Shown here in pieces: positions 45,351 to 56,949 of a DNA stretch of 64,000 bases. The notes beneath the pieces were generated by a model. That model made no database searches, had not been told where the DNA came from, and saw nothing but the letters and a program-made list of their open reading frames with translations. The stretch comes from Delphinapterus leucas (lineage: Eukaryota; Chordata; Mammalia; Artiodactyla; Monodontidae), in the NCBI RefSeq assembly GCF_002288925.2, contig NW_022098024.1:77729-141728 (forward strand). The letters are read 5' to 3'. Position numbers and translations under genes: made by a program. Positions within the stretch are counted from its first letter, which is position 1; each line of letters begins with the position of its first letter.

Positions 45351-46223
45351 GCAGGAAGAGAGGGATCACAGTATGGGGAATAGATGTGGGGAGCTGACCA
45401 GAGTACTCTATTTTTACTCCTAATGAAGTATGAGGAAGTGAGGGAAGTGAGGCCAATGGGATTAGCTAGGCTCAGAGTTCTAATGGTACTCTGGGTCAGA
45501 GTGCTGCCAGTTGAGGCTGGTGGCACGTGTAGGCAGAAGGCATATTTACTTTGACAATTTTTCATTTGTTTTTCAAGCGAACCCCCTAAGGACCCTTAAA
45601 ATAATTTAACCCACCCCTTAAATTCACACGCAAACTTTTGGATGCACATCTATTGCATGGTATGTGGTATTCTTATCCTGTGAATTTTTTTGGGGGGGGT
45701 CTCAGCACTTGTGGTCAGCTAAAGGTTTCTTGACCAGTTTGAACTGATTAGGGAAAGCCTTAGTTGTTGAATTTCTATCCTCCCTTTGGAGGATAACCTT
45801 AGGCTCAGAATTATAGTGATTGAATGAGATCTGGGACTTTATTTTTATTTACTTTTCTTGTTCAAATGAAATGAATATGCATTGTACTGGGAAGGCAGAC
45901 AGGCTCTTACCAGTGCAGCTGAGAACAATTAGTTCTTATTTGCCTAACACCGTTTCTTAATGTGCAATTGTAAAACTTTTCACAGGATGTTTTAAATGTA
46001 ATCAATTTTTCATTGCTGTTCCTAATAATTCAAAGAGCCTGACATTTGCAATCAAGCCAACTGTGGTCGATATCCATTTTCCCTTAGTTAAATAGGAATT
46101 TAACTCAGTGACACAAGTGGAGGCTTCTGGAACGAATTCTGTGTATTTATTCTTTTGGCTCCCCGAGATGCATGAGTTTGCAGGACAGACTGTCAAGTAT
46201 CACAGGGCCAGTGGGGCTTACTG
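45351..46223. other. No gene; unique sequence
   Basis: No repeat recognised. A short G8 run is at about 45692. Confidence 0.45.
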
Positions 46224-46224
46224 T

Positions 46225-46390
46225 CACCAGCCTGCTTAGAACTCACAACCCGGCCCTACTACTTCCCAGAAGTGTACACTTTGGTGACTAGCTTCTCTAC
46301 ACCTCTGTTTCCTCACTTATAAAATGAGAAATAATTTCTTTAGTAGAATTGAATTAAGAGTAATTGAAATAATACATTGTTAATCAGGAT
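46225..46390 (+). mobile_element. MIR relic
   Basis: gactagcttctctacacctc, tgtttcctcacttataaaat and gagaaataat follow the middle of MIR. Confidence 0.55.
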
Positions 46391-46482
46391 ATATTACTCG
46401 CTGTTAGCTGCCAGTGACAAAGATCCAACCCAAACCAACAAAAACTGAAAGGGAATTTGGGGCCTTGACAGGATTCAGCATA

Positions 46483-46970
46483 TGTTACAGCCAAATGTGG
46501 CACCTTGGCATGTTGAATATTTTAAACTGAAGGAATTTGAGAAATGGCAGGTGTAGGAAGGACTTTCTGAAATCCCCCTGAAGCAAGTCAAAAGACCCTC
46601 ATGTGGGAGGTGCCCTCCCTACACCTGGAGGAAAGGAGCATCCTTGTCTCCAAAGATGGAGGGACACTGAGAGGAATTTGAGCGAACAGGCTTTGCTAAG
46701 TTCCCGCCGGGTTACTGCTCTTAGCTCATACTTTTCTGTCCTATCACATTTTCTCATGACTTTGCACTCTTCATCAAAACTACTGTAAAAAACACTCAGG
46801 TTGAGTTGTTTCTTTGGGTCTTCATTTCCTTATGAAGGCCCGTGTCAGGTAAAACTTACATTAAATAAATTTGTGTGCTTTTCCCCTTGTTAATGTCTTC
46901 TGTTATAGGGGTCCAGCTGAGATGGGCATAGGAAAGATACTTTCCTTCAGACTCATGTAGGAAGCGTATG
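46483..46970 (+). mobile_element. ERV LTR, class I-like, older
   Basis: tgttacagccaaatgtggca, gaatttgagaaatggcag, gcatccttgtctccaaagat, ttgagttgtttctttgggtc, the poly-A signal in acattaaataaatttgtg, then gtctgttat-like and ggggtccagctgagat. This matches a known mammalian ERV1-type LTR. Flanks (46395-46482 and 46971-47100) look like two halves of another old repeat. Confidence 0.62.
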
Positions 46971-47244
46971 TACAGTTTTGCTCATTTCAGGGATAGCGGG
47001 ATCCAGGCACTCAAATAATGCAGGCGTCTTCTTTCTGCTGTTTGTATCAATGTGTGGTCTCATCCTTTCCTTTTCAGATCCAGGTTCTAAGTCAGGGGCG
47101 CACCAAACAAGTTTCGAACCATGGGGAAGAAAAGAGTTTGGGGAGAATAAACAGAGAAAAATGGCAGGTTAATGACTTTTTAAATAGTTTTCATGAGTTT
47201 ACCTTCACACTACTTCCTTGAACATGTCTTCATCATATTCTAAG

Positions 47245-47485
47245 CCAGGGATCCGTAAGCTACAGCCAGCCAGTGGGGCCATATCTGGCGGCTGCCTGTT
47301 TTTGTAAAAGGAATGTCATTGGAATACAACCACACTTGCTCATTTATGTACTGTCTCTGGCTGCTGTTATGCTACGATGACATTGTTGATTAGCTGTGAT
47401 AGCGATCACATGGCCTGCAAAGCCTAAAATGTTTACTATCTGGCCATTTCCAGAAAAAGTTTGCTGGCCCTTTACAGAAAAATGT
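47245..47485 (+). mobile_element. hAT-like non-autonomous DNA transposon
   Basis: gccagggatccgtaagctac, cggctgcctgtttttgtaaa, tacaaccacacttgctcatt, atggcctgcaaagcctaaaa and gtttgctggccctttacag. The two ends are inverted copies of a cagggrtcggcaaact-type terminus. Confidence 0.72.
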
Positions 47486-47589
47486 TTAAACTAGTGATCT
47501 TCGAAGTGGCTTGTTTACCAGATAGTATGCAAGACAGCCCATTGAGAAAACAGAAAAATATATTTCAGCTTGTACTTATTCTCATTTTC

Positions 47590-48125
47590 TTTTTTTTTTA
47601 AATTTCAGCTTTGTTAAGGTATAATTGACAAAAAATTGGAAGATATTTAAATTGTACATTGCAGTGATTTGATATATATTTATATTCATTGTCAAAGGAT
47701 CTAGTTAACATTCATCACCTCACATATTTATCTTTTTTTGTGTATGTGTGAGAACACTTAAGTTCTACTCTTAGCAAATTTCAGTTATACAACACAGTGT
47801 TATCATTTATAGTCAACCTGTTACACATTAGATCCTCAGACCTTATTCCTCTTATAGCTGAAAATTTGCACCCTTTAACCAATCTCTCTCATCTCTCCCA
47901 CCCCTTCAGTCACTGGCAATCACTTTCTACCCTCTGTTTCTAGGAGTTTTTTTTAGATTCCACGTATGTTACCATGCAGTATTTGGATTTGTCTGTCTGG
48001 CTTATTTCATTTAACATAATGCCCCAGGTCCATCCATGTTTTTGCAAATGGCAGGATTTCCTTCTTTTCCATGGTTGAGTAATATTCCATTGTATTTGTA
48101 TACCACACCTTCTTTATCTCTTTTT
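47590..48125 (-). mobile_element. L1 3'UTR, reverse (L1MA/L1MB-like)
   Basis: tttgttaaggtataattgac, aacattcatcacctcacata, cagtcactggcaatcacttt, atgccccaggtccatccatg and gagtaatattccattgtatt match the reversed L1 3'UTR and the end of ORF2. Confidence 0.85.
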
Positions 48126-48164
48126 CTCATTTTCTTTCTAAAATATTTGAAGAGTAAACTTCTC

Positions 48165-48445
48165 TAATATTTACTATATATCTTGACAGTATTTAGTGAA
48201 TGTATATAACTAAAATATATATTTTATATAATATATATTTGTATAATGTGACATTAATATTATATTAAATATATAGATATGTATTATATTCATATTAAAC
48301 TGTAAATATATCTATAACATATTTATATTAAATATATAAGTTACGTTTATAAGTATTTAACAATATATATTATATAAACATATTAACATGTAATATTTAT
48401 GTACTTAATCTAATATATAAACATATACGTATATATACTGTATTA
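48165..48445. repeat. AT-rich low-complexity tract
   Basis: About 280 bp of TATA/ATTA-type sequence with few G or C bases. Non-coding; possible unwinding or hairpin-forming DNA. Confidence 0.9.
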
Positions 48446-50103
48446 GACAGAAAGAAAAGAACTCAAAATTCTGTACCGTTTGGAACATCACTTTAGGACC
48501 GTACACCTGTGTTTAACTCTACTCTCCTTCCCATCCCAGCTGGCTCTATGTATTTGTTCCTGTGTCTCTCACTCTGCTTGATGAGGTGGTATGCTAAATC
48601 TGTTCATTTAGAGATAGATGTAAAATAATAAAAACGTAGCAGAAGGAAGAGGAAAGGAGGCAGGCTGTGTCTGATTATTGAAGCCAGGCACATTGTGGAA
48701 GCATCAAAAGAATAAGCAGTAAGATCTGTCTTATTTCTGAATTTTAAAAGAGAATGGCATTTCTACTCATTTATCTTTGCCTGGGATTTGAACAAATACA
48801 GGTTTTCAGGCAGCAATTATTGATTTTTCAATATTTGTAGAAAATGACACATGTTCTGCCACATGTGATATTTAGGAAGTGAGGTGAGTTCTGTAAATCC
48901 AGAGGATTGGTGATCATGCTACCAGGACAATTTGTAAAATATGTTAAAGCTGATTAATAAGAAATGGAAATGTCAATGAGTTTGTTTAAAGTGAAAGAAT
49001 AAAGGGGTGTTGGAACTCAGCGGGAATACCTCAGGCTTGATTCTACAAGGACTGGCTGGGCTCAGAGTGTGGCAGCCTGGATCAACCTTTCATCCTCCTG
49101 GGAAGATTTGGTTGTGGGGCAAAGAAACCTTTACCGGGGAGCAGTAGGTGTATTCGAGGAGGGGGTCATGTTTCCTGATGTTCTTTCTGTCAATCTGGCC
49201 CTCTTTTTTGTAGGTTTTGCTGCTTGGATCTGTTGTATTTCTCCTCCACTTAAAACATACATATGTGCATGAGAGAAAAACTGTTGTTATGTGGGGAAGG
49301 TTGCTTACGAAATATGGACCCATTTGCATAAGGGGTTGGAAGAAAGGATGGAGGTCCTAAATCTTCATTCTAAGATAAGAGGTTCCTGGAACCTCTTGAA
49401 GTGGGTGGACCAGATTGACTCTAACCAATGTCAGGGCAGGCATTGGCCCCAAGGTTTCTGCTATAAAATTTCCACTGGAGAGAAGAGATGGGGCCAGCAA
49501 GTTGGCTCCTGCACTGAATCTGTTGAAAGGGGAGGAAGGAAGAATGAGTCTGCGTCTTCAGCAGAATGATGGTCCAAGTTCTTCCCTATCCCTGCCCACC
49601 TTCCTATAGCAAGTTTGTGCCCTGGGGAAATGCAGAGAGAAACCTGTTCCAGAGTTGTGGTACTGGAAACCTGGGTCCGTTTTGGTGTGGGTCAGACTTG
49701 ACTGAGTATTACAAGTGAGGGAACATTCTTCTCTCATAATTTGAGGAACATGTACTTTCTTGGCAAGGAGTTGTATGAGGGAATAGAGCAGGAGATCTGA
49801 CCTCACCGTCCTTGCTTCAGATGAGACAGGCAGCCCAGAGCCACTAGCCAATGACTCTTTCCCAAGCAACCAATTTCCTATAGTTGTTGTGGGATGTACC
49901 AACCACAAGGGGGCACCACTGGGCAGTGAATCCTGTTCTGAGGCAAAAGAAATTAACTAGCCTTTTTGAGATGGGGGGGGTTCTGGAAGGAGCAGGGGAA
50001 AGAAGTGCTGCGTAGGGAAAGACTAGATTTCTTGCTTATATGGGTAGGTTGGGGGCATGAGTTGAAGCCATTGTTCCCACCCCATTTGTGAAGTGGGAGA
50101 CGG
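48446..50103. other. No gene; unique sequence
   Basis: No repeat family recognised. Short overlapping frames at 49069-49570 (64-92 codons) show no domain or conserved motif. A G8 run is at about 49973. Confidence 0.45.
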
Positions 50104-50104
50104 T

Positions 50105-50675
50105 AACCACACTTGCAGTGTGCCATGCAGTGCTGTGCTAGCTTTTGAGGTCACAGAGGTGAATTAGACATGTGATGTCTGTGATGATCGGCTTACTCAA
50201 GTGTGCAATGAGACAGATAAGAAGAACCCGTGATCTTGGGGCATAGTCAAGAAAGGCTTCTTGGAGTAGAATGTGGGAACTGATTCTTAGCAGGAAGTGA
50301 AGGGACTAAGGTTGTGTCTGTGCAGAAAGCTCACTTGTGAGAAAGAGTAGAGGTATCATAAAGCAGTGTAACCCAGTGAAAGCAATTTGGTATGACTGGG
50401 GAGAGGGCTCTGTGGGAGAGTAGCACCCAACTGGAGTTCTTACAAGGTAGAAAAAAACTTCAGGTCATCAGATGAAAGGCCTTGAATGCCAAGCTAAGAA
50501 GTTTGGATGTTAGACAAAATGCAGTGAGGAACCATTAAAAGATTTTGTAAAAGGGTAATATCATTGCATTTTTGTTTCATCAGGTTCATTTTATTATGAG
50601 TTAAGATATATTGAAGATCTAGAGGCAAAGTAATCCTGTGGGTGAGAATTGTAGTAATCAGGATTTGTTATCAAA
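50105..50675 (-). mobile_element. L2 relic, long, reverse
   Basis: gtgctgtgctagcttttgag, gaaaggcttcttggagtaga, aaggccttgaatgccaagct and agaagtttggatgtt follow the reversed L2 3' half over about 570 bp. Confidence 0.68.
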
Positions 50676-51203
50676 CCTTATGCACACCATCTGTAGCAGT
50701 CCTCATGTGACCTGGAATTTGGACAAATAATATGCCTGCCTTTGCAGATAAGGTCCTGTGTACCAATCTCAGACCAGATAATTGAGATAACTCAGATGTG
50801 AAATCCAATGTCTTTAACTTTTTGACCTATTCCGCCCTAATTGATACCCTTTCTTCTCAGCCACTCATATGTCTACTTTTGTTCCTCCACAGTATTAACT
50901 TGGGTATTGATCACTCACTGTATGTGCTTGTTGGGTCCCAGAGTTTAGGATAAGTCCCAAATTATGAATGTGCAGTAAACAATGTTGTCGTCTCTTCAGT
51001 GGTGTAATATGGTTTCTCCCTTTATGCCTCATGAGACTGTAATTGCAAGTCTTACTTCTAACCCAGTAGTGTGCTCGTTTCTTTCTGGTCATTTTATGAA
51101 AAGCTATTTTCTGAGGTCAGTCTAGAAGAATCACGGTACACATTAATGCATGCTAAAGGCTCTGAGAAGCCCTGAAGGAAAGACTCTGGCATTGCTTTTT
51201 AAA
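50676..51203. other. No gene; unique sequence
   Basis: Nothing recognisable. Confidence 0.45.
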
Positions 51204-51204
51204 T

Positions 51205-51285
51205 CGGGATTTCTCAAACTTACTGGATCAAGGAATCTCTTACATAAGTAATCTATTAAATTCTGCAGAACCAGTGTTTCAGATA
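51205..51285 (+). mobile_element. Possible DNA-transposon relic
   Basis: gatttctcaaacttactgg, aggaatctcttacataag and gcagaaccagtgtttcagat resemble one end of an old MER-type DNA element. It directly abuts the hairpin. Confidence 0.4.
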
Positions 51286-51288
51286 ATG

Positions 51289-51335
51289 CATGTAAGACAG
51301 AAAGTCTCAAACAATGGGGCTTTCTGTCTTACATG
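51289..51335 (+). repeat. Near-perfect 21 bp hairpin, 5 nt loop
   Basis: Arms catgtaagacagaaag (51289-51304) and ctttctgtcttacatg (51320-51335) are perfect complements. The inner five pairs continue if two G-U wobbles are allowed in the plus-strand RNA, leaving the loop aacaa (51310-51314). In minus-strand RNA the two wobbles become mismatches. Confidence 0.92.
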
Positions 51336-51783
51336 ACTATATTTATAATTTAAATATTAAGTGTTAGATACCCAAGTGTCCATCAGGCCTTTCTTGCATT
51401 GAACCTCTTGGTTATTCAGTAATCCTTCCAGGCTCTTGGGTAACATTGAACTCTCTGGCACCTAGGAAACAGATAAATAATATTCTGAATCACTGAAGCC
51501 AGCTCCAGTCTTACAGAAATGCAAGTGATAATACTAAGCATTCATGGGAAAAGCCAAAGAGTTGATGACAAAAATGAGTGCTGATTTGTTGATGGAGACG
51601 GGAAAGAGGCACAGACTCTGAGCTTTGGATTTTGTTTTCTGGCCTGAACACTCTGGACGAGGTACATTCCTTGGCTGTATGTATGTGGATAGGGCACCTG
51701 TTTTGTGGAAGCAGGGCTGTGGCACGCTGCTGAGCTGAAAGTGTTAAAAATGCAACCTTCAGATGTTGTTGATTTCAAAGGCA
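51336..51783. other. No gene; unique sequence
   Basis: No recognisable repeat or coding signal. Confidence 0.45.
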
Positions 51784-51784
51784 G

Positions 51785-52030
51785 AATAATTCAGGGTTTA
51801 AAAGCACAAACTCTGGACCCAGCGTGCCCAGGTCTCCCACTTATTACCTATGTGACCCTGGACACACTGATTAACTTTTGTGTGTCTCAGTTTACTTCTC
51901 CATAAAATGGTGCAAATTATAGCGCCTACATCATAGGGTTGTTGAGAGGACTGAATGAGTTAATCCAAATGAACTTCTGGATATAGAGCCTGGTACATAA
52001 TAAGCGTTCTGTACATGTTTGCCACCATTT
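51785..52030 (+). mobile_element. MIR, nearly full length
   Basis: tttaaaagcacaaactctgg, cttattacctatgtgaccct, tctcagtttacttctccata, catcatagggttgttgagag and tacataataagcgttctgta. Confidence 0.85.
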
Positions 52031-52049
52031 TATGCTTGGTAACAGTGTG

Positions 52050-52168
52050 AGGTGGGAGTGATACAAAAATGAATAAGACGTCACCCTGGTCCTAAAGCTC
52101 ACAGACTAATACGAGCAAATTATAATGATTTAGGGTGAGAAATAGATGTATAAAAGCATCCAGGAGAG
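52050..52168 (-). mobile_element. L2 relic
   Basis: aaaaatgaataagacgtcac and ctggtcctaaagctcacaga match reversed L2. Confidence 0.55.
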
Positions 52169-52169
52169 A

Positions 52170-52320
52170 GGTAGTATAATGTTTGTTAAGAGAACAATTT
52201 CCAGGGTCAAAGAGATGTGGGTTCAAATTCTGACTCTGCTACTGGCAGGAGCTTAGACGGTGATAAACTTTCTGGGCCTTAGTTAATCATGTGGAAGATA
52301 GACTAATACTACCATTAAAG
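52170..52320 (+). mobile_element. MIR 5' part
   Basis: gggtcaaagagatgtgggtt, caaattctgactctgctact and tctgggccttagttaatcat. Confidence 0.65.
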
Positions 52321-53588
52321 TTACAGATGTTGGTTGTTATTATTAGTGAGCTAGCACAGGGGAGAGGAGAGAGAGATCTTTGTGGAGGAGATACCTTCTT
52401 GATTTGGCCCACCTGCCTACTGTGGGGAATTCTTTCCACCAGGGTCTGCATCTTTACCTGCCTCTCTCCTCACACAGTGAAGAAAATGAGGTTGATGGTG
52501 TGAAGTGGGTGCCAGAAAGGGCCTCCCCAAGTTGGTTCTAACACTCTAGACAGATGAACACAAGATGCTTTCCTATCCTGCCACACCATTTCCTCTAGGT
52601 TCTGCATCCTCAGTCACTCAGGACTGAATTCAGTCCAGGAATCCACATATGGATGACCTAATAGCTTCCTCTCCATCTCTCCGATCCCTGTAACCCTCCC
52701 CTTGTCGCAAACGTGACCGAGGCTATCCTTAGCACCGATGTAAGCTTGGGTTGATAATTTTTCATGAGACACCGGGGAGTCGTCCCCTGGCCTTCTTGAG
52801 TTTCACTGTGGCAGGTCCTCAACATCTGGACTCCATGGCTGGGAGATTTGAAGTCTTGTCAGGTGGATGCCGTCTAACTGAGCAGTTGCAAGGGCACATC
52901 TGGAAGGGCAGTGCCATCCTGTGGCTTCAAAGGGGCCAGGAGGTAGTAAGCAATTTTTTAGCCCTTCTGATGTGGAGCCAGTACAGACAGATATCCTGCA
53001 GCGTGGCCCCGACCTTTTCTCACTGTGTGAGGGGCACTCGACCTTGCTTTCAGTGCTACAGATTGGCCTCTTCCTCGGTGGAGGATGCTTCTGAAATGAA
53101 ACACTATCCCAGGCTGCTGACTAGAACAGAAGTGTCACCTAAGGGGAAGAGAAGACCCGTGTGGCCAGAGCTCTCTCCTGGAGTTTCTCACCTCTCACTA
53201 CTCCCTCCCACCCTGCACCTGGGAGCCTGGGAGTCTTCACACAGATGAAGGAGGGGGTAAAGGCAGAAACCCTAAATGCAGGACTACAGGCAGGAAGAAG
53301 AGTGAAAGCATTGGTTTGTTTAATGACTTTTTTCATGTTCTCTTTGTGGGTTTGTTTGTTTTGTTTTTGTCACTGGCTCCCTTTGGAGGGATAAAGCTTT
53401 CATCTAGCCAGGAAAACCTTAGCTTCAGGGATATGATTATATGATTAGCTCTGTCTGAGAGAAGTCCCAATTGCTACCTCTGCTACTGCACACCTGAGCC
53501 ATCTACTCTTCGGGTTCACCCCATCCTGTGGAGGTATAGGAACCCAGATGAATTCCTGATAGAAGCGAGAACTGGTGCAGATAGATAT
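52321..53588. other. No supported gene; unique, GC-richer
   Basis: Contains the longest frame outside recognised repeats (52751-53248, 165 codons, plus strand). It has no domain, signal peptide or transmembrane segment that I can recognise, and its composition is ordinary. It may be chance, or part of an unannotated transcript. Confidence 0.4.
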
Positions 53589-53589
53589 T

Positions 53590-54060
53590 CAGGGTAGGAA
53601 TTTGGCAGCATCTAACCAAGTATATATACGTGTGCCTTATGATCCAGCAAGTCATCTTCTGAATATACATTCAAACAAATTCTTGTATGGACCTGTAAGG
53701 GGACACGTATGGGGATATTTATTGTAGTATTGTTTGTAAAGATTTGGAAGTAATTCTGGGTGATTTGGATATCTATCCCTGGAGAAATAAGTAGGTACAG
53801 TGTAGTAGGCTCCACTAAGGAGCACTAAACAGCATTTAGAAGTGAGATGTACCCATAGCAACATGTGTAAATCTTAAAAATGCAATATTAGATTTTTTAA
53901 CAAGAACGAACTGAGATTTATAGCATAACACTATAAAAATGCATTCAGAGAAAACAATAATACATGTTTTATAAGAACCCATACAAATAAAAGGGTAAAC
54001 ATCAAGTATATTATAATATTTGGGATAAATGAGAATAAATAATGCAGGAAAAAAATCTTA
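53590..54060 (+). mobile_element. L1M ORF2 3' end / 3'UTR relic
   Basis: gccttatgatccagcaag, gggatatttattgtagtatt, gtaggctccactaaggagca, agcatttagaagtgagatgt and gcaacatgtgtaaatctta trace the end of an old L1 ORF2. Confidence 0.65.
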
Positions 54061-54593
54061 TGCAAACCAATGATGATGGTGCCGCAAGAAATGAAGAATG
54101 TATTAATGCACTGAAAATTAGGTGAACAAAATCTGATCAAAATCAATTACTACTTGGTCATGTCAAGTTAAATAAGTAAAAGGGAAGTTGTTCCTGTCTT
54201 TCACTAATTTATACCCAAACCTGATTGTTTGGAGCATTAACTCACAGTTGAACTCTTGCAAGGCAAACCGCTCTTTTCTAGAAAACCCCTGGGACAACTA
54301 GAAGATTTGGCTCATAACATTTCTCAGTTCTTTTGTAGATCATTCCAGACATTCTAGTCTTTTGTGCCAGCAAGTTCCCAGCCATTGTCACCTCTTCCTT
54401 CTCTTTATGCTTTTTCAAAACAAATAGTTCCTCTCCCTGCACCATTGCTGATCCCACCAGCTCAGGTTAGGCTCCATCTCAGGAATGTTCAGGATCCCTT
54501 ATGATATTACTCACACCTCTATCAGTCCTGTCTTTGGCTTCCAATCTTCATATTACAGGACAGCATTTCTTCCTTCATCTAATAGTTGTTTTT
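54061..54593. other. No gene; unique sequence
   Basis: No repeat confidently recognised; T9 run at about 54591. Confidence 0.45.
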
Positions 54594-54594
54594 T

Positions 54595-54662
54595 TTTTTA
54601 ACTGAATATGTATTTTGTGCAAGCTCTTGGGTTAGGTGTTAGGGAAGAAATATGGTTGAGTC
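54595..54662 (-). mobile_element. L2 3' end, first part (split by LTR)
   Basis: aactgaatatgtattttgtg and gggttaggtgttagggaag read as a reversed L2 terminus, resuming at 55175. Confidence 0.5.
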
Positions 54663-55174
54663 TGTATTAGTTTCCTATTGCTATGGCAGGAAGTTTCCAT
54701 AAATTTGATGGGTTAAAACAACAGAAATTTATTATTTTATAGTTTTGGAGGTCAGAAGTCCAAAACCAGTTTCACTGGGCTAACATCAAGGCATCAGCAT
54801 GCCTGTGATCCTTCTGGAGGCTCTGGGGTAGAATCTGTAACCTTGTCTTTTTCAGCCTCTAGAGGCCACCTGCGTTCTTTGTCTTACGTCCTCTTCTTTC
54901 ATCTTCAAAGCCAGAAGCTTAGCATCTCCTTTCCTCTCTGACCTCTGCTTCCATCATTACATCTTCTCCCTCTGACTCTGATCCTCCTGCTGCTCTCTTA
55001 AATCTACTGTTATGATTACATTGGGCTCATCCAGATATTCCAGGATCATCTCCCAATATGAAGATCCTTAATCACATCTGCAAAGTCCCTTTTACTACAT
55101 AAGGTCACATGTTTATAGGTTCTGGGAATTAGGACATGGACATCTTTCAGAGGGTAGTTATTCAGCCTACAACA
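54663..55174 (-). mobile_element. MaLR (MLT1-type) solo LTR, reverse, with TSD
   Basis: Starts tgtattagtttcctattgc and ends agcctacaaca. It is flanked by the 5 bp duplication gagtc at 54658-54662 and 55175-55179. Internal phrases: aattattatt-type, gaggtcagaagtccaaaacc, ttctggaggctctggggtag and ttacattgggctcatccaga. Inserted in L2. Confidence 0.85.
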
Positions 55175-55430
55175 GAGTCCTTGCTCTTAAGCCATTCATA
55201 GCCTAGTGGGGTACACCAACCAAACAGGTTGATAGCAGTTAGAGTAGAGAGGGGTGAATGTCATAACCAGGAAAGCACAGGATAAAAGAAGAAAAACTTA
55301 GTCTGGTCTAGGGTTCAGACTGACTCCCCAGGGTTATGTTCAAGAGAGGTATAAGCTAGTAGGGTGTGGCTATGTGAAGAGAAGAGGGGGTGAGCACCAC
55401 GTGCAAAGACCTAGAGGGGAGAGAGAATCG
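55175..55430 (-). mobile_element. L2 relic, second part
   Basis: cttgctcttaagccattcat, agcctagtggggtacacc and gtgcaaagacctagagg continue the reversed L2 beyond the LTR. Confidence 0.6.
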
Positions 55431-55934
55431 GCAGAGTCAAAGCTGACCTACTTGCTGCTCTCTCTTTGTTCCACCTCACTGCCTTTGCTGATCTTCTTTC
55501 TTTTGTTTGTAGTGCCTTTCTCACCACTCTACCTATCCTTCAGTATTCCTTCAGAAAGTCTACATCTATATTCCACAAGTAGCACGATCACTCCGATGAA
55601 TTCCCGTAGCTTTTTATCTGTACCCTTCTTATACTCGTTTTAACGTTGGCATATAGGTTACAGGCTCTGAAACACTTGATAAAAGTGTTTTTATGTATCT
55701 TTTCTTTTCTCTTCTGAACTTGAGACTGGAATCAGTAGGAGACTGTAAATTCCGCCTCCCCACACTTCCTTCCCTTTCCAAGCTGTTTATGTTTACTATA
55801 GCGTCAAGAGCATTATAGACTACAAGCAAGTACTGAATGATTAAACAAACAAATAATACATCTAAATTCAATTATGTATCAGTGTCTCTGGCTCCAGCCA
55901 CACTGGGCATACCTGAGAAACATGGTTTCTCACA
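55431..55934. other. No gene; unique sequence
   Basis: No clear repeat. The frame at 55374-55643 (89 codons) has a hydrophobic run but no recognisable family and overlaps the L2. Confidence 0.4.
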
Positions 55935-55948
55935 CTGACGAGGTTTTT

Positions 55949-56155
55949 TTTTTTTTTTTTTTGCGGTACGGGGGCCTCTCACCGCTGTGGCCTCTCCCGC
56001 TGCGGAGCACAGGCTCCGGACACGCAAGCTCAGCGGCCATGGCTCACGGGCCCAGCCGCTCCGCGGCATGTGGGATCCTCCCGGACCGGGGCACGAACCC
56101 GTGTCCCCTGCATCGGCAGGCGGACTCTCAACCACTGCGCCACCAGGGAAGCCCC
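55949..56155 (-). mobile_element. CHR-type SINE, full length, reverse
   Basis: Poly-T, then gcggtacgggggcc; ends caccagggaagcccc. The TSD ctgacgaggttttt (14 bp) is at 55935-55948 and 56156-56169. Near consensus, hence a younger copy. Confidence 0.98.
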
Positions 56156-56169
56156 CTGACGAGGTTTTT

Positions 56170-56948
56170 AATTTGATTTTTAAAGATACAGTGAGGACAA
56201 ATTGAACCAAACTATCCATCTATTTACTTAAAAGTGACCATTGTAATAAGTATACAGACAGAGTCAAAACAATATTTTGGGTTTATTGATAATGATTAAT
56301 TGTTGACTCAATATTAACCTGAGGAAGTGGTGGTGATATGAGTATATTCACTGTTTTGGTAGAGACATATAGAGGGGATATGAAGAATCGGATTGAGATA
56401 ACTTTTTAAACTACATTTTTTCTTTGTTTGCAGTGGGTATAATCAACAAGTTCTCAGCGCTTTCATGTGTGTCTGGTTGTTGCAGCCTTTGGGACTAGAC
56501 TCTCCACTGGGACCTTTATATCACCTGCGTGTCCTCTGAGAGAGTCCCCAGCCTACCCTATCTCCACCTTTGAGATCCTCCAGGTTTTATCTCCTGATCT
56601 GGGGAGCCAGATGAACCCCCATGCTCAACTACCTGCTTAAGTTCACTGTCACCTTAGGTGGCTCTTGTTCATTTCTCATTCACTCTGACAGCTTTGGGAT
56701 TTGAGATTTTGCCAGAGGTTGCAAAGTTAGCAGGCAGATTATCTGGGCTATAAATCCTTTTCTGCATGAGACTGTCAGAATGAATCCCATCATGACTGTC
56801 TTCCCTTTTTATCTTAGGCATTATCACATGATCATGGCTTTCAGATAATCTGTCACCTGAACAGTTGGAATTGAGACTAAGAACTTGAGGAGACAAGCTT
56901 TGGAGAATTGAAAAAAATTGGGGTTGGGGTACATCTGATTTACAGAGT
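56170..56948. other. No gene; unique sequence
   Basis: No repeat family or coding signal recognised. Confidence 0.45.
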
Positions 56949-56949
56949 G

